Positions 8,477 to 16,835 of a DNA stretch of 64,000 bases are shown here, piece after piece (the first letter of the stretch is position 1; each line of letters starts with the position of its first letter). A program made the translations under genes and the position numbers. Source of the stretch: Microbacterium sp. (lineage in GTDB: Bacteria; Actinomycetota; Actinomycetes; Actinomycetales; Microbacteriaceae); contig NZ_JAFKIP010000008.1 in NCBI RefSeq assembly GCF_017305435.1, forward strand, positions 123,216 to 187,215, written 5' to 3'. The notes under the pieces are model-generated. The model ran no database searches. It was not told where the DNA came from and saw only the letters and a list, made by a program, of their open reading frames with translations.

Positions 8477-9853
8477 TCAGGGCGCGAACACCTTGCCGGG
8501 GTTCAGGATGCCGGCGGGGTCGAACACGCGCGTGATCTGGCGCTGCAGCTCCCACTGATCGGGGCCGAGCTCGTCCTCGAGCCAGCGCCGCTTGAGAACT
8601 CCGACGCCGTGCTCGCCGGTGAGGGTGCCGCCGAGGCGCAGCGCTGCCTGGAACAACTCGCCCGCCGCCTCCCACACGCGCTCGGGCACGTCGGGCCCCT
8701 CGACGATGAAGTTCGGATGCAGGTTGCCGTCGCCGGCGTGGCAGACGGTCGGGATGACGAGCCCGTACGCGTGCTCGATCCGCGCGATCTCGTCGAACAT
8801 CTCGGGCAGGGCGCTGCGCGGCACAGAGACGTCCTCGATGAGGGCGGTGCCGAGGGTCTCCATCGCGGGGTGCATCGACCGGCGGATCCGCCAGAGCAGC
8901 TCGGCCTCCGCGTCGCTCTGCGCGAGGCGCACGGTGCCGCCGGACGCTTCGAGGGTCGCCGCGATCGACTCCGCCTCTTCAGATGCGGCCGGCCCGTCGG
9001 TCTGGATCGTCAGCTGCGCGGCGCCCGCCTCGGGGGCGGGCAGGTCGAGGAGGCGGTGGACGGCCGCGAGCGACGCGGCATCCATCAGCTCCATGATCGC
9101 CGGCTGGACGCCCGACGCCGTGACGGCCGCGGCCGCGCCGGCGGCGCGACGGACGTCGGGGAAGGATGCCGTGAGCGTGCGTGCGCGCCCGGCGACGACG
9201 CGCCGCAGCTTGAGCGTCGCCGAGACGATCACGCCGAGCGTGCCCTCGGAGCCGATCACGAGTGATGTGAGGTCGAGGCCGGTCACGCCCTTGACGCTCC
9301 GGTGGCCGAGGCGCAGCAGCCGCCCGTCGGCCAGGACGAGCTCGACGCCGAGGACCGCGTCGCGCACGACGCCGTACTTCGCGCAGAGGAGCCCGCCGGC
9401 GCCCGTGGCGATGTTGCCGCCGACGGTCGAGATCTCGCGGCTGGCCGGGTCGGGCGCCCACCACAGGCCGTCATCGGCGAGCGCGCGGTTCAGGTCGGCG
9501 TTGAGGATGCCGGGTTCGACGACGGCGATCAGGTCGTCGGGGCGCACTTCGAGGATGCGGTCCATGTCGCGCACGGACAGGACGATCTCGCCCGCACCCG
9601 CGTTCGCCCCACCGGCGAGGCCCGTGCCCGCTCCGCGGGTGACGACGGGGGTCCCGGTGGCGTGCGCGATGCGCAGCGTCTCCTGCACGTCCGCGACGGA
9701 TGCCGCGTGGACGATCGCCACCGGGCGGCCCGATGCGGCATGACCGGACTTGTCGGCTCGGGCGGCCTCGAGGCATGCCGGGTCGGTGTCGACGCGTCCG
9801 TCGAGCGCGAGGCGAAGGCGCTCGACGACGTCGGCCACGGATGCCGCCGTCAC
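8477..9853 (-). CDS. FAD-linked 2-hydroxyacid oxidase/dehydrogenase, GlcD/D-lactate type
   Basis: 458 residues. The FAD_binding_4 (PCMH) domain occupies about 30-215, with the pyrophosphate loop VTRGAGTGLAGGA and GGNIATGAGG. The FAD-oxidase C-terminal domain carries CHAGDGNLHPNF and GEHGVGVLKRRW, the usual metal/His region. The family oxidises glycolate, D-lactate or related 2-hydroxyacids at the membrane face; the substrate is not readable here. The GTG at 9853 overlaps the stop of the upstream DUF2568 gene (GTGA). The longer open frame upstream runs antisense-like through that gene and is rejected. Confidence 0.88.
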   Translation of the reverse strand: MTAASVADVVERLRLALDGRVDTDPACLEAARADKSGHAASGRPVAIVHAASVADVQETLRIAHATGTPVVTRGAGTGLAGGANAGAGEIVLSVRDMDRILEVRPDDLIAVVEPGILNADLNRALADDGLWWAPDPASREISTVGGNIATGAGGLLCAKYGVVRDAVLGVELVLADGRLLRLGHRSVKGVTGLDLTSLVIGSEGTLGVIVSATLKLRRVVAGRARTLTASFPDVRRAAGAAAAVTASGVQPAIMELMDAASLAAVHRLLDLPAPEAGAAQLTIQTDGPAASEEAESIAATLEASGGTVRLAQSDAEAELLWRIRRSMHPAMETLGTALIEDVSVPRSALPEMFDEIARIEHAYGLVIPTVCHAGDGNLHPNFIVEGPDVPERVWEAAGELFQAALRLGGTLTGEHGVGVLKRRWLEDELGPDQWELQRQITRVFDPAGILNPGKVFAP

Positions 9854-10254
9854 GAGAGGCGGCGACGCCCGGCGATGAGTCCGACCGACACCGCCACGAC
9901 GGCGAAGGCGATCCCGATCCACGCGCTGCCGCTCGTCCACCAGACGATCGTGGCCGCGGCGTAGACGAGCAGTTCGACGAGGGCGCGCGCGAACGGGTGC
10001 ACGGCGATGACCGCCCGGGGTGAGACGAACAGCGCCCAGAGGAGGATCGCGACGACGGGCGCGGCGATGCCGAGGGCGATGTTCCACGGGAACGGCCACG
10101 CCGTGAAGCCCCACACGGCGAGCGTGCCGAAGGCGAACAGCTCGCAGAGGAACGCGATGACGTCGACCGCGTCGAGCGCGGGACGGGTGCCGGCTGCGGT
10201 CGACGGCGCCGGCTGCTCGGGTGCGGCGGGTCGGACGTGGGGCAGCTCGGACAT
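9850..10254 (-). CDS. DUF2568 (YrdB-like) membrane protein
   Basis: 134 residues. After a Pro-rich head of about 28 residues come four hydrophobic spans, with WGFTAWPFPWNIALGIAAPVV and ALFVSPRAVI, the pattern of the DUF2568/YrdB family. The function is unknown. It is coupled to the GlcD-like gene downstream by a 4-base overlap, which suggests a shared operon but not a shared role. Confidence 0.75.
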   Translation of the reverse strand: MSELPHVRPAAPEQPAPSTAAGTRPALDAVDVIAFLCELFAFGTLAVWGFTAWPFPWNIALGIAAPVVAILLWALFVSPRAVIAVHPFARALVELLVYAAATIVWWTSGSAWIGIAFAVVAVSVGLIAGRRRLS

Positions 10255-10304
10255 GCTCCCAGTCTACGTGCGGGCGTGGTGCCGCGATCGGGCGCGGGTC
10301 AGGG

Positions 10305-12029
10305 TCAGGACGAGATCGTGATCTGCGCGGCTGCCCAGTCGCCGAAGACGTCTCCGTCGACGTATGCGACCTCGACGCCCTTGTTCAACAGCTCGGCCTG
10401 GCTCGTCTTCACGTGGAGCGTCACGCGCCCGTCGACGTTCAGCTGTCCGGTGGCTCGCACCTCGTCGCCCACGCGCACGGCGACCTCGGCGCCGGGTTCG
10501 CCGGTCACCTCCACGGCCGCGAGATAGCTGAACAGCGTGTAGCTGACCGTCGCCGTGGGCGGCTCGCTCGGGAGCGTCGGGGTGGGGGTCGGTGTCGGTG
10601 TCGGCGTCGGGGTTGGTGTCGGCGTAGGCGTCGGGCTCGGCGTCGGGGTGGGCGTGGAGGTCGGCGTCGGTGTGGGGGTCGGCGTCGGGCTCGGAGCCGG
10701 GGTCGGAGTGGGACTCGGTGTCCGGATCGGTGCGGCGGCAGGGTTCCGCACGGGCGTGGTAGACACCGGCGGCGCGTCCACGGGGTCCACCGGCGCCGTG
10801 GAGGTCATCGGGGCCGACGTCGCGGCGGGCGACGGAGGCACCGCGCTCGGGGAGGGTGCCGCGGCGAGAGGAGCGCCGTCGCCGGATCCGCTGTCGGATG
10901 CCGGGCCGGCCGAGCCGGCGCCGCTCGTCGCGGCATCCGCCACCTCCGTCTGCGGCAGGAGGCCGGGGATGGCGAAAGCAGCCACGGCGGCACCGACGAC
11001 GATCCCGGCGATGGCGGCCGTCCCGAGCGCCCCACCCGCGGCCCCGCCCGCTGCGCCCCCGGCAGCGCCGCCGCCGGCGGCTCCTCCACCGCCCGCGCTT
11101 CCGGTGCCCCCGGCGCCACCTGCCCCGGCGCCGCCCGCGCTCGCGGCGCCTGCACCGCCGCCGACGGTCACGGCTCCGGGCAGCGTCGGCGAGGCGCCTG
11201 CCGCCAGCGCGACGATCGGCACGCCGCCGCCCTGGACCGCCGCCGCGTAGGCGGCCGCCGCGCCGGCGCCGATCGTGAGGGGGAGGAGCACCAGCACGAG
11301 CCGGTGCGAGACATCTTTGGCCTCCGCGGCGACGATGGTGCAGCGCGCGCAGCCGCCGAGGTGGTCCTCGACCTTGCCGTGGTCGCGGCGCCCGAGGTTG
11401 CCGCGCGCGTAGGCGCCGAGCCGCTCGATCGTCCACTGGCAGTCCGAGCCGTCTGCGACCGACCGCAGGTGCGCCTGGATCCACGCTTCGCGCAGGCCCT
11501 CGCGGGCGCGGAAGGCGAGCTGGGCGACGGCCGTCGCCTTCATCCCGAGCAGGGGCGCGATCTCGGCGGGCTTCATCTGCTCGATCTCGGTGTACCAGAG
11601 CACTTCCTGCCAGCGCTCGGGCAGTGCGCGGAACGCCTGCGCGGTCAGGCCGCGATCAAGTGCGTCGTCGGTCGCGTGTGCCTCGGCATCCGGGTCCGGC
11701 AGGAACTCGAGCTCATCGATCGGGGTCTCGCGCCGCGCGCGCCCCCAGCCGGCGGCGGTGTTGCGGATGCTCGTGAAGAGGTAGGCGCGGAAGGACCCCG
11801 TCGGCCCGCCGCCGCGCACGATCGACTGGTAGATCCGCGCGTACGCCTCCTGCACGAGGTCGTCGGCGTCGAAGGTCGAGGTGATCGACCCGGCCACGAC
11901 GATGCCGGAGCGGTAGTGGCGTCGCCACAGCTCGCCGAAGGCGCCGCGATCGCCCGAGCGCGTGCGCAGCACGAGATCCGCGTCGGAGATGTCGGCGACA
12001 TCCTCGCGCGGTCCGTCGTGTTCGTCCAT
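10305..12029 (-). CDS. ECF sigma factor fused to a zinc-finger anti-sigma domain, membrane span and Thr-Pro-rich surface domain
   Basis: 574 residues. Sigma region 2 is at about 17-95 (FDADDLVQEAYARIYQSI) and region 4 at about 125-180 (LPERWQEVLWYTEIEQMKPA). A zinc-finger anti-sigma motif HLGGCARC follows near 222-229, then a membrane span, a long Gly/Ala-rich stretch with a second hydrophobic span, a (TP)n tract of about 60 residues, and a beta-rich C-terminal domain. A normal ECF sigma factor stops after about 190 residues, so sensor, anti-sigma and sigma seem joined in one chain. The start at 12029 has AGGACGAG upstream; ATGs at 12067 and 12092 in frame would add 13-21 residues. Confidence 0.8.
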   Translation of the reverse strand: MDEHDGPREDVADISDADLVLRTRSGDRGAFGELWRRHYRSGIVVAGSITSTFDADDLVQEAYARIYQSIVRGGGPTGSFRAYLFTSIRNTAAGWGRARRETPIDELEFLPDPDAEAHATDDALDRGLTAQAFRALPERWQEVLWYTEIEQMKPAEIAPLLGMKATAVAQLAFRAREGLREAWIQAHLRSVADGSDCQWTIERLGAYARGNLGRRDHGKVEDHLGGCARCTIVAAEAKDVSHRLVLVLLPLTIGAGAAAAYAAAVQGGGVPIVALAAGASPTLPGAVTVGGGAGAASAGGAGAGGAGGTGSAGGGGAAGGGAAGGAAGGAAGGALGTAAIAGIVVGAAVAAFAIPGLLPQTEVADAATSGAGSAGPASDSGSGDGAPLAAAPSPSAVPPSPAATSAPMTSTAPVDPVDAPPVSTTPVRNPAAAPIRTPSPTPTPAPSPTPTPTPTPTSTPTPTPSPTPTPTPTPTPTPTPTPTPTLPSEPPTATVSYTLFSYLAAVEVTGEPGAEVAVRVGDEVRATGQLNVDGRVTLHVKTSQAELLNKGVEVAYVDGDVFGDWAAAQITISS

Positions 12030-12415
12030 GCTCGTCCTGTTCTCGGGTCGTGATCGCGGTTCATCCATGAGACGCGCGTCCCGCGCGTTCATGACGCCGT
12101 TCTCTCCGTTCTCGCCATTCTCCCAGGCGCGTCGCCGCACGATCCCTGTGAGCCCGCCGCGGTGCGGGCACGGCGCCCCGGATCTTTTTCCGGAAGTCGC
12201 GTCATAGATCCTGCACGGGCGCATCTCATGGGTGTGCCGGAATCCGGGCGCGCCTCGGGGGAGGCGGGTGCGGCGTTGCGGTCAGAGGTACGGGAGCACC
12301 GTGCCGACGTCGGTCGCGACGGGGATACCGGGGGGAACGCCCCGACGCGACGGACAGGGGGACAGAGCGGGGCGGCAGGCGCGGGGGCGCCTCCCGCCCC
12401 GCTCGCTCGTCCGCG
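12030..12415. other. 386-bp spacer between the sigma-factor gene and nagA
   Basis: It holds the upstream region of the sigma-factor gene, with ENG-coding repeats in the alternative longer frame, and the nagA terminator at 12365-12404. I see no supported gene or RNA in the rest. Confidence 0.5.
12365..12404 (-). terminator. Strong hairpin downstream of nagA
   Basis: GAGCGGGGCGG (12365-12375) pairs with CCGCCCCGCTC (12394-12404), and AGGCGC pairs with GCGCCT inside it. The hairpin starts 12 bases beyond the nagA stop. There is no T-run, as is common for actinobacterial terminators. Confidence 0.6.
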
Positions 12416-13552
12416 TCAGATCCGCGTGCCGTCGACCCAGACCGCGGTGACCCGCAGCTCGGAATCGAGCAGCACGGCGTCGGCCGCGGCGCCCGGGCGC
12501 AGCGTGCCGTGCCGCTCCGCCACGCCGATCGCCCGTGCGGGCACGACGGTGACGGCCGCGACGGCGTCGGGCAGGGGCAGTCCGCCCGCGACGACGAGGC
12601 GCAGCGCGGCGTCCTGCGTCAGCGTCGACCCCGCGATCGCCCCGCCGTCGACGAGGCGCGCCTGGCCGTCGGTGACGCGCACGGCAAGGCCCCCCAGCTC
12701 GTAATCGCCGTCGGGGGCACCGGCGGCGGCCATCGCATCGGTGATGAGCGCGATGCGACCGGGAGCTCCCGCGAAGGCGAGCGCGATGACGTCGGGGTGG
12801 ACGTGGAACCCGTCCGCGATGAGCTCGAGCGTGACGCGGTGGTCGCGCATGGCCGCGAGGATGGGGCCCGGCGCGCGGTGATGGATGCCGGGCATCGCGT
12901 TGAACGCATGCGTCAGCAGCGTCGCCCCGGCGTCGAAGGCGGCGGATGCCTCGTCCTCCGTCGCGTTCGTGTGTCCGACGGCGACGGCGACCCCGCCCGC
13001 GACGAACCGGTGCACGGCGTCGATTCCGCCGGGGAGCTCGGGCGCGAGCGTCACCTGCCGCACGGTGCCGCGACCGGCGTCGATGAGACGATCGATGGCG
13101 GCGGCATCCGGCGTGCGCAGCAGGCTCGCGGTGTGCGCGCCTTTGTGGCCGGGGTCGAGGAAGGGCCCCTCCAGGTGCGATCCCAGGATCGTCCCGTCGT
13201 GCGCGGCGAGGTCGGCGATCAGCGCGACCCGTGCCGCGAGGTCGTCGATCGATGCGGTCACGAGGGAGAGCACGGCGCGGGTCGTGCCGTGGGCGCGATG
13301 GACCGCGCGGGCGATGCGGACGGCATCCGCGCCGTCGTCGAACGCCGCGCCGCCGCCTCCGTGCCCGTGGATGTCGACGAACCCGGGGGTCAGGTATGCG
13401 CCCGCGCCGTCGAAGGCGTCGCCGGCGGGGAGCGCGCGCCGCTCGTCGCCGACGCCGGTGCGCAGCACCGTGTCGCCCTCGAACGCGACCCAGGCATCCT
13501 CCGTGACGCCCCCGTCGTCGACGAGACGCACGGAATGGATGACGGTCGTCAT
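12416..13552 (-). CDS. nagA: N-acetylglucosamine-6-phosphate deacetylase
   Basis: 378 residues, normal length. It removes the acetyl group from GlcNAc-6-P to give glucosamine-6-P for NagB. Visible features are the amidohydrolase metal site VDIHGHGG (about 59-66), SHLEGPFLDPGHKGAH, VGHTNA, the DGFHVHPD loop and the catalytic Asp in LITDAMAAAG. The ATG at 13552 overlaps the hexosaminidase stop (ATGA), so the two genes form one operon transcribed away from glyA. Longer upstream reading is shadow of the hexosaminidase gene. Confidence 0.93.
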   Translation of the reverse strand: MTTVIHSVRLVDDGGVTEDAWVAFEGDTVLRTGVGDERRALPAGDAFDGAGAYLTPGFVDIHGHGGGGAAFDDGADAVRIARAVHRAHGTTRAVLSLVTASIDDLAARVALIADLAAHDGTILGSHLEGPFLDPGHKGAHTASLLRTPDAAAIDRLIDAGRGTVRQVTLAPELPGGIDAVHRFVAGGVAVAVGHTNATEDEASAAFDAGATLLTHAFNAMPGIHHRAPGPILAAMRDHRVTLELIADGFHVHPDVIALAFAGAPGRIALITDAMAAAGAPDGDYELGGLAVRVTDGQARLVDGGAIAGSTLTQDAALRLVVAGGLPLPDAVAAVTVVPARAIGVAERHGTLRPGAAADAVLLDSELRVTAVWVDGTRI

Positions 13553-15204
13553 GCCGGCACCGCGCCCGTCGCCTCGGCATCCGTCGCCGCGTCGATTCCC
13601 GGTGCCGGTGCTGGTGCCGCCGCCGGCCAGGGGATGCCGGGGAGCGGCGTGAACGCGATGCCCATGCTCGTCCACAGCGGCGCGAGCCCGGCGACGCGCT
13701 GCGCGAACGAGTCCCACGTGCGCAGCGCGCTCGCGCCCGCCGCGGGAGACCAGCCGGCTTCGGCGGCGGAGGCGATGCGGGGGAAGGCGAGCGTGTCGAT
13801 GTCGCTCAGCGTACGCGCGGTCTCCGCCCAGAGGGGAGCCTCCACGCCCAGGATCTCGTCGTCACCGATCCCGTCGATGACCGTCGCCGGATCCCACGCA
13901 TACGACTGCTGCGCGGAGACCACGCCCGCCCAGACGAGACCCAGCGCGGCATCCGCGTCGTACTTCATGTCGAGGTAGATCGCGTCGGCGGGGGAGAGGA
14001 TGATCTGGCCGCCGGCCGCGACGAAACCGCGGGTCTTCTCGTCCATGCCGTCGGTCGGGGTGCGGAAGCCCCAGTACTGCCCGACCGTGCCGGGCGCGAG
14101 GCGCTCGCCGACGACCCCCGCCTCGTGCCACGCGATCGGCGTCTTGCCGGTCGCCGCGACGATCGCGCTCGCGCGTTCCACGAAGTGGGCGAAGTCCTCG
14201 GGCGGGGTGCCCAGCGCCTCGTCGCCGCCGAGGTGGAGGTACGGCCCCGGCGTGAGCTCGGCGAGTTCGGTGAAGACATCGGTCACGAACGCGTAGGTCG
14301 CGTCGTCGTGGATCTTCAGCGAGGAGAAGCCGACCGCCATGCCGTCGTACGGGACGCCGTGCGCGGGGGCGTCGCCGCCGTAGTCGCGGATGATCTCGAG
14401 CATGTGCTCGTCGACCTTCGGCTGCTCGTTCAGTTCGGGGTAGGCGAGGGTCACGGCGTGCGTGTGCCCCGGCATGTCGAACTCGGGGACGACGATCATG
14501 TGATGCGCGGCGGCGTACGCGACGATCCCGCGGTAGTCCGCCTGCGTGTAGAAGCCTCCCGGGTCGCCGCCGACGGCCGTCGCGGACGCCTTCTCGGTCA
14601 GGAGCGGCCGAGAGCGCAGCTCGAGCCGCCAGCCCTGGTCGTCGCTCAGGTGCAGGTGCAGCGCGTTGAGCTTGAGGCTCGCGGCGCGATCGATGAGCGC
14701 CTTCACCGTCTCGACGCCGTGGAAGTGGCGGGCGACATCGAGCATGACGCCTCGGTAGCGGAATCTGGGGGCGTCGGCGATCTCCGCCGCGGGGATCCCC
14801 CACCCCCCGCCGTCCGTCTCGGCGATCAGCTGGCCGAGAGTCTGGATGCCGTAGAAGAGGCCCGCCGCGTCTGAGCCGATGACGGTGACGGATGCCGCGG
14901 AGGCGTGGAGCCGGTAGGACTCGGGGGTGCCGGCTCCGTCGATCCGGAGCGTGATCGCGGGGTCTGATCCCGTGGAGCCGGATGTCACGGGGCCTGATCC
15001 CGTGGAACCGGCACGCAGGTCGAGACCGGTGCGGGTCGCGATCAGGGCGCGGGCCGTCGCCGCGGCATCCGCGTCGCCGGCGATCTCGGTGTGCGCCGTG
15101 AGGGGGAAGGCCGCTCCGCCGGGCAGGGCGATCGAGGCGGGTGCGGGAACGACGGCGGGGAGGGCCACGATGCTCCATTCGGCGGGGTCGGGTGTGGCAT
15201 CCAT
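13549..15204 (-). CDS. GH20 beta-N-acetylhexosaminidase, apparently cytoplasmic
   Basis: 551 residues. An N-terminal GH20b domain (about 1-135) precedes the catalytic barrel, which has NALHLHLSDDQGWRLE, VVPEFDMPGHTHA and the catalytic pair Asp328-Glu329 in HLGGDEALG. It releases terminal GlcNAc from chito-oligosaccharides. There is no signal peptide, so it probably cleaves chitobiose after import by the ABC transporter at 2.7-5.9 kb. The ATG at 15204 is preceded by CGGAGA; the open frame extends upstream but has no homology there. A ROK-like site lies 20 bases upstream. Confidence 0.9.
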   Translation of the reverse strand: MDATPDPAEWSIVALPAVVPAPASIALPGGAAFPLTAHTEIAGDADAAATARALIATRTGLDLRAGSTGSGPVTSGSTGSDPAITLRIDGAGTPESYRLHASAASVTVIGSDAAGLFYGIQTLGQLIAETDGGGWGIPAAEIADAPRFRYRGVMLDVARHFHGVETVKALIDRAASLKLNALHLHLSDDQGWRLELRSRPLLTEKASATAVGGDPGGFYTQADYRGIVAYAAAHHMIVVPEFDMPGHTHAVTLAYPELNEQPKVDEHMLEIIRDYGGDAPAHGVPYDGMAVGFSSLKIHDDATYAFVTDVFTELAELTPGPYLHLGGDEALGTPPEDFAHFVERASAIVAATGKTPIAWHEAGVVGERLAPGTVGQYWGFRTPTDGMDEKTRGFVAAGGQIILSPADAIYLDMKYDADAALGLVWAGVVSAQQSYAWDPATVIDGIGDDEILGVEAPLWAETARTLSDIDTLAFPRIASAAEAGWSPAAGASALRTWDSFAQRVAGLAPLWTSMGIAFTPLPGIPWPAAAPAPAPGIDAATDAEATGAVPA

Positions 15205-15223
15205 TGTCTCCGAATCGATTCGA

Positions 15224-15244
15224 GTTGTAAAGCGCCCTAACAAA
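15224..15244. promoter_or_regulatory. Second ROK-like operator, upstream of the hexosaminidase-nagA operon
   Basis: Read on the minus strand, 15244 to 15224 is TTTGTT, seven bases, TTTAC, then AAC. The site at 1431-1452 has TTTGTT, seven bases, TTTAC, TAAC with exactly the same spacing. It is 20 bp from the ATG. A perfect 12-bp palindrome, CGAATCGATTCG, lies between it and the gene at 15211-15222 and may be a further site. Confidence 0.55.
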
Positions 15245-15292
15245 TACGTCAGGGTTCGGGATGGATCGTTCGCGCGGGCGGGGTGGGGCCGG

Positions 15293-15298
15293 TATGCT
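15293..15298 (+). promoter_or_regulatory. Probable -10 box of the glyA transcript
   Basis: TATGCT lies about 7 bases before the first base of the riboswitch, the expected place for a sigma-70-type -10 element. No clear -35 box is visible. Confidence 0.5.
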
Positions 15299-15302
15299 CG
15301 CT

Positions 15303-15376
15303 GTGTCGCGACTGGCGTTGAGGTGGGACACCACCGGGGAGCGACCACATGGCAATCGACCGTACGCCTGGGTCGG
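15303..15376 (+). promoter_or_regulatory. ZTP (pfl) riboswitch upstream of glyA
   Basis: The leader contains the invariant parts of the pfl motif in order: TCGCGACTGGCG (15306-15317), the GTGGGACACCACCGGGGAG hairpin (15323-15341), GCGACC closing the first stem, and after a short linker CGCCTGGG (15365-15372), which forms the pseudoknot and ligand site. The class senses ZTP/ZMP, which builds up when 10-formyl-tetrahydrofolate is short, and turns on one-carbon genes such as glyA and folD, exactly the genes downstream. Confidence 0.92.
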
Positions 15377-15378
15377 CC

Positions 15379-15420
15379 GTGGTTTCGATACACCGCCGCT
15401 GCGCGGCGGCACTCAACCAC
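15379..15420 (+). promoter_or_regulatory. Expression-platform hairpin of the ZTP riboswitch
   Basis: GTGGTT (15379-15384) pairs with AACCAC (15415-15420), and CCGCCGC (15393-15399) pairs with GCGGCGG (15403-15409). The hairpin sits between the aptamer and the glyA ribosome site AGGAG at 15431. There is no T-run, so control could be by terminator or by access to the ribosome site. Confidence 0.5.
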
Positions 15421-15446
15421 CGAGTCCGACAGGAGCCGTCACGATC

Positions 15447-16715
15447 ATGACCGATCCGTACTTCAACGCCCCGCTCGCCGAGGTCGACCCCGAGATCGCC
15501 CAGGTGCTCGAGCGCGAGCTCGAACGCCAGCGCCGGTACCTCGAGATGATCGCGTCGGAGAACTTCGTGCCCGTCTCGGTCCTGCAGTCGCAGGGGTCGG
15601 TCCTCACCAACAAGTACGCCGAGGGCTACCCGGGTCGCCGCTACTACGGCGGCTGCGAAGAGGTCGACGTCGCCGAGGAGCTCGCGATCGCCCGCGCCAA
15701 GAGCCTGTTCGGCGCCGAGTTCGCGAACGTGCAGCCGCACTCCGGGGCATCCGCCAACGCCGCCGTTCTCCACGCCATCGCGCGCCCCGGCGATACGCTG
15801 CTGGGCCTGTCACTCGACCACGGCGGGCACCTCACGCACGGCATGAAGATCAACTTCTCCGGCCGGCTGTACAACATCGTCGCGTACGGCGTGGACCCCG
15901 AGACCAGCGTGATCGACATGGACGAGGTCGAGCGCCTCGCCGTGGAACACTCGCCGAAGGTCATCATCGCCGGTTGGTCCGCGTACCCCCGCCAGCTCGA
16001 CTTCGCGCGGTTCCGCGAGATCGCCGACAAGGTGGGCGCTCTTCTGTGGGTCGACATGGCGCACTTCGCCGGTCTCGTCGCTGCGGGCCTGCACCCCTCG
16101 CCCGTGCCGCACGCGCACGTCGTCTCGTCGACCGTGCACAAGACGATCGGCGGCCCGCGCTCGGGCTTCATCCTCACGAACGACGCCGACCTCGCGAAGA
16201 AGATCAACACGGCCGTCTTCCCGGGTCAGCAGGGCGGCCCGCTCATGCACGTGATCGCCGCGAAGGCGACGGCGTTCAAGCTCGCCGCGACGCCCGAGTT
16301 CCGCGAGCGTCAGGAGCGCGTCGTGCGCGGCGCGGCGATCCTCGCCGAGCGGCTGGCGCAGCAGGACGTCGTGGATGCCGGGATCTCGGTGCGCTCGGGC
16401 GGCACCGACGTGCACCTCGTACTCGTCGACCTCCGGGACGCCGCGATCGACGGCAAGCAGGCCGAGGATCTGCTCCACGAGATCCACATCACGGTGAACC
16501 GCAACGCGGTGCCGAACGACCCGCGGCCGCCGATGGTGACCTCGGGCCTGCGGATCGGCACGCCCGCGCTCGCGACGCGCGGCTTCGGCGACGCCGAGTT
16601 CACCGAGGTGGCCGACATCATCGCGCTCGCGCTGCTACCCGGTGCCGACGTCGCGGCGCTGCGCACGCGCGTGGCATCCCTGACCGCCGCCTTCCCCCTG
16701 TACCCCACCCTCTAA
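15447..16715 (+). CDS. glyA: Serine hydroxymethyltransferase
   Basis: 422 residues, full length. This PLP enzyme interconverts serine and glycine while loading tetrahydrofolate with a one-carbon unit. Motifs are MIASENF near the start, [13 protein letters not shown], the PLP aspartate region [14 protein letters not shown], and the PLP lysine Lys232 in [13 protein letters not shown]. The start at 15447 is set by AGGAG 11 bases upstream and by the family N-terminus; the frame upstream is leader RNA. It is followed by folD, which uses its product. Confidence 0.97.
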   Translation: MTDPYFNAPLAEVDPEIAQVLERELERQRRYLEMIASENFVPVSVLQSQGSVLTNKYAEGYPGRRYYGGCEEVDVAEELAIARAKSLFGAEFANVQPHSGASANAAVLHAIARPGDTLLGLSLDHGGHLTHGMKINFSGRLYNIVAYGVDPETSVIDMDEVERLAVEHSPKVIIAGWSAYPRQLDFARFREIADKVGALLWVDMAHFAGLVAAGLHPSPVPHAHVVSSTVHKTIGGPRSGFILTNDADLAKKINTAVFPGQQGGPLMHVIAAKATAFKLAATPEFRERQERVVRGAAILAERLAQQDVVDAGISVRSGGTDVHLVLVDLRDAAIDGKQAEDLLHEIHITVNRNAVPNDPRPPMVTSGLRIGTPALATRGFGDAEFTEVADIIALALLPGADVAALRTRVASLTAAFPLYPTL

Positions 16716-16727
16716 CCCACGACACGA

Positions 16728-16800
16728 CCGCGAGACCGCATTGGTGCGCCGAGACTGCACGCACCGGCCGCAGTCTCGGCGCACCACTGAAGTCTCGCGG
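16728..16800. repeat. Nested inverted array, 19-bp period (CGAGAC core)
   Basis: CGAGAC with a following GCA occurs at 16731 and 16750, and inverted GTCTCG copies are at 16773 and 16792, again 19 bp apart. The inner arms of 17 bp (16742-16758 with 16770-16786) and outer arms of 9 bp (16728-16736 with 16792-16800) are all perfectly complementary, with a 5x5 internal loop. It lies between glyA and folD, 35 bases before the folD start, so in RNA it forms a strong hairpin within the operon. Confidence 0.8.
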
Positions 16801-16835
16801 GCGGGGCGAGGGGCGGGGGACGAGAAGGAGAGAGT

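Noticed and set aside
10561-10740. Intergenic simple repeat
   Set aside because: The repeat is the coding sequence of the Thr-Pro stalk of the sigma-factor fusion, in frame throughout.
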